Under the pieces are notes generated by a model. That model was not told the DNA's origin and made no database searches. It saw nothing but the letters and a program-made list of their open reading frames with translations. Shown one piece after another: positions 5,512 through 7,606 of a stretch of 7,606 nucleotides of DNA. The position numbers and the translations under genes were made by a program. How positions within the stretch are numbered: the stretch's first letter is position 1; the number at the start of each line of letters is the position of its first letter. The stretch comes from an uncultured Clostridia bacterium (GTDB lineage: Bacteria > Bacillota > Clostridia > Christensenellales > Aristaeellaceae). The stretch spans positions 1-7,606 of the forward strand of contig CAKUCE010000152.1 in NCBI GenBank assembly GCA_934643535.1, given 5' to 3'.

Positions 5512-5558
5512 CATTTCAGCATCATTCGTCATCAAAGCGCACAGGAGGTGCTTTTTCC

Positions 5559-7606
5559 TTGCAAAGCGAAATGCAAACCGAAACCGGAGGGCTGAAAGCC
5601 GCTTCCGTTAAGCCAAAATTTTCCGCGTCGGCCCGTTCCTTTTTCCAGTGGGCTTATGCCACACTGGCCTGCTCCGCCCGTCAGCTTGGGATGTGCGCCT
5701 GTTTTTTCCTATTGCCTTTCGTGCGCTGGTTCGGAATCCCCTCGCCTTTTGCGGCGGCTCTGCTTCTGGGCCTGAACCGGCCGCCGGAGCTTTTTTCCCT
5801 GCTGGGTATGGCGCTGTCGCTGGCCCTCCGGCTGCTCTGGGGGGTGGAAAGCGATCCGTGGCAATATGCGGGGCTTTTGTTCCTCTGGGTGCTTCTGCGG
5901 CGTTCCCGTCCCCGGCCCGGCATCGAAACCGCGGCGCTGGGCGGCGCGGCCATGATGCCCCGGGCGATCCAGAGCCTGTTTGCGGGCGATCCGCTCCAGA
6001 TCCTGCTGTCGCTGGCGGCGGTGCCGGTCTGCATGGCACTTTCCGCATGGTTCCGGGATGGGCTGGATCGAACGGGCTTTGCGCCGCCGCGCTTTCGGGA
6101 CAAGGCGGTGCGGATCTTTCTGGGCCTTCTGCTGATCTCCGGGCTGGGTTATTTTCAGTTTTTTGGCGTTTCGTTGGGACAGGCCGCCGCGGTGCTGGGC
6201 ACGCTGCTGGCCGCCGGTCAGGCGGGCTGCGCCGCCGGCGCGGCGGGCGGACTATTCTGCGGTCTGGCGTTGGCATTTGGCGGCCATGATTGCCGCATCG
6301 CTTTCAGCCTGTCTCTCTGCGGGCTGCTCTGCGGCGTCCCCTTTCTGAAAAAGAAACGACCGCTGAGTATGGCAGCGGCGTTTCTGGGCAATCTGCTTTC
6401 GTTTTTTGTTACGCCGCTGACCCGGCCCACGCTGGGCTGGCTGGGGCTAGCGCTGGGCGGGCTTTGCTACGTGCTGCTGCCCAAGAGCCGTCTGGACGAA
6501 GCCCGGGAGCTGTTTTGTCCCCTGAGCCGTCAGTCCGGCGGCATGGACGGAGCCTTCCTTCGGGAGACCATCGCCCGAATGCAGGAATCCATCCGCAGCG
6601 TAGCCAAAGCACTGCCGCAGGTGGCGGAGGCGGTTCCGTCGGAGGGGCTGGAGCTGGGGGAGCTGCTCTGTGCCAAATGCTCCAACCGGGAGCTTTGCTG
6701 GGGCCGCGCCCGTGTCCGCACGGAAAAGCTGATGAATTCCATGATGGAGCGCAGTCGTCAGGGCGAACCCATTGAGGAGGACGCGCTGCCCGCCTTGAGC
6801 CAGCAGGGTTGTTTGCGGGCGGAATCCATCCCGGAGGCGGCGCAGGAGGCGCTGACCCTGCACCAGCAGCGGCTGAACCGCCAGAAGCGCGCCCGTTACG
6901 AGCGGGAGCTGACCCTGACCCATTTGGCGGCCATGCTGGGTTCGCTCAACGAACTGAACACGGTAGCGGCAGGGGAGAGCCTGAACGACCTGCAGGCGGC
7001 GCACATCATCCGTCAGGCCATGGACGAGCTGCACGTTCCTGCCCAGCTTCTCTATGCCCGCCGGGTGGACGGGCACCTGCAGGCGGCCTTGCAGGCGGAA
7101 GCCATGTTTCCCATCCAAAAGCCGCTGGAGGCGCTTCTGCGCCGTCTGGATCAGGAAGAACAGCTGCCTCTTTCCATCTCCCGGGCGGAGAAGGGCCACA
7201 TTGAGCTGGAAGAGCTGCCACTGTACAGCGCCTCCATCGGCACGGCCTCCGTCTGCGCCGGTCAGCGGGAATCCGGCGAGGATGGCGGCGTCTGCGGCGA
7301 CGCCAGCGCGACCCGGCGATGCGACGGCGGGCGGCTGCTGCTCATGCTCTGCGACGGCATGGGCCACGGCAGGGAGGCTCATGACCTGAGCGAAAAGACC
7401 CTCGAACTGCTTCTGCTCCTGATGGAAGCAGGCTACACCCGGCGGCAGGCCATTACTGCGGTGAACGGCATCATGCTGTCCCAAAAAGAACAGCCGGAAG
7501 GGTTTTCCACCGTGGACCTGGCGGATGTGGATCTCTGGACGGGCGACGTTGCGCTGGAAAAGCTGGGGGCCTGTGCCAGCTGGCTGATCCGGGGCGATCA
7601 CGTCAA
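5559..7606 (+). CDS. spoIIE: Stage II sporulation protein E, 3' end outside window
   Basis: The serine phosphatase that dephosphorylates SpoIIAA to release SigF in the forespore and helps place the polar septum. The window holds 682 codons; compared with about 827 residues in B. subtilis, the last part of the phosphatase domain is missing off the right edge. Residues 1-35 are cytosolic. About 40-308 form a multi-pass membrane domain with roughly 10 hydrophobic stretches. Residues 311-560 are the central region, including the family's Cys motif C371-x2-C374-x5-CW (380-381). The PPM-type phosphatase domain follows, with VCGDAS (metal-binding D581), CDGMGHG (D599-G604) and FSTVDLADVDLWTG near 658, then LEKLGACASWLIRGD. 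The start is TTG with AGGAGGTG eight bases upstream; an ATG four codons later is too far from it. The promoter at 5478-5511 has a Spo0A-dependent layout. Divergent from the FMN gene with a 189-base gap. Confidence 0.96.
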   Translation, partial: MQSEMQTETGGLKAASVKPKFSASARSFFQWAYATLACSARQLGMCACFFLLPFVRWFGIPSPFAAALLLGLNRPPELFSLLGMALSLALRLLWGVESDPWQYAGLLFLWVLLRRSRPRPGIETAALGGAAMMPRAIQSLFAGDPLQILLSLAAVPVCMALSAWFRDGLDRTGFAPPRFRDKAVRIFLGLLLISGLGYFQFFGVSLGQAAAVLGTLLAAGQAGCAAGAAGGLFCGLALAFGGHDCRIAFSLSLCGLLCGVPFLKKKRPLSMAAAFLGNLLSFFVTPLTRPTLGWLGLALGGLCYVLLPKSRLDEARELFCPLSRQSGGMDGAFLRETIARMQESIRSVAKALPQVAEAVPSEGLELGELLCAKCSNRELCWGRARVRTEKLMNSMMERSRQGEPIEEDALPALSQQGCLRAESIPEAAQEALTLHQQRLNRQKRARYERELTLTHLAAMLGSLNELNTVAAGESLNDLQAAHIIRQAMDELHVPAQLLYARRVDGHLQAALQAEAMFPIQKPLEALLRRLDQEEQLPLSISRAEKGHIELEELPLYSASIGTASVCAGQRESGEDGGVCGDASATRRCDGGRLLLMLCDGMGHGREAHDLSEKTLELLLLLMEAGYTRRQAITAVNGIMLSQKEQPEGFSTVDLADVDLWTGDVALEKLGACASWLIRGDHV

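Noticed and set aside
5648..6775. Two plus-strand open frames, 5648-6289 and 6290-6775
   Set aside because: Out-of-frame shadows of spoIIE. The continuous frame from 5559 runs to the window edge without a stop.
6447..7601. 384-codon open frame on the minus strand
   Set aside because: Antisense to spoIIE; the spoIIE frame carries the phosphatase and cysteine motifs.
1..7606. tRNA, rRNA, CRISPR, insertion sequence, phage or toxin-antitoxin content
   Set aside because: I found no cloverleaf, spaced direct repeats, transposase motifs or terminal inverted repeats by reading both strands.

Overview
The window reads as chromosomal DNA of a GC-rich, endospore-forming anaerobic member of the Clostridia. 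Oscillospiraceae/Ruminococcaceae is my best guess. The grounds are a recognisable SpoIIE, a Spo0A-family DNA-binding protein, a short TSCPD protein of the type found in anaerobic Firmicutes, a DUF378 protein, and several Spo0A-box and SigH-like promoter signals. I see no transposase, phage gene, CRISPR array, rRNA or tRNA. The taxonomic call is inference from gene content.

Layout. (1) 61-2372, minus strand: a probable transcription unit of a TSCPD protein, a compact DEAD-box RNA helicase and a CofE-like gamma-glutamyl ligase homologue. A SigH-type promoter sits in front at 2452-2480. (2) 2557-3689, plus strand: a cysteine-rich beta-propeller-like protein of unknown function, then a small two-helix membrane protein (DUF378). 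(3) 3393-5369, minus strand: a membrane-anchored protein with two tandem FMN-binding domains, followed by a Spo0A paralogue with a degenerate receiver. The paralogue's reading frame does not stop where the domain ends but runs antisense through the whole DUF378 gene. (4) 5559 to the window end, plus strand: the first 682 codons of spoIIE, open at the right edge.

The unifying theme is early-sporulation control. The spoIIE promoter has near-consensus SigA boxes 21 bp apart with a 0A box over the -35, the same odd geometry known for Bacillus subtilis spoIIE. A perfect 0A box (TGTCGAA) lies between the divergent FMN-protein and spoIIE genes. A second perfect one lies just upstream of the Spo0A paralogue. 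The TSCPD-helicase unit has a SigH-like promoter whose -10 overlaps a near-0A box. If these sites work, most transcription units here respond to Spo0A or SigH, including genes with no known sporulation role.

Four of the eight genes appear to start with TTG, each behind a well-placed Shine-Dalgarno sequence. No obviously new multi-gene system is present. The best leads are the regulatory wiring, the tandem flavin protein, the antisense-overlapping Spo0A paralogue, and the CofE-like enzyme in a lineage not expected to make F420.
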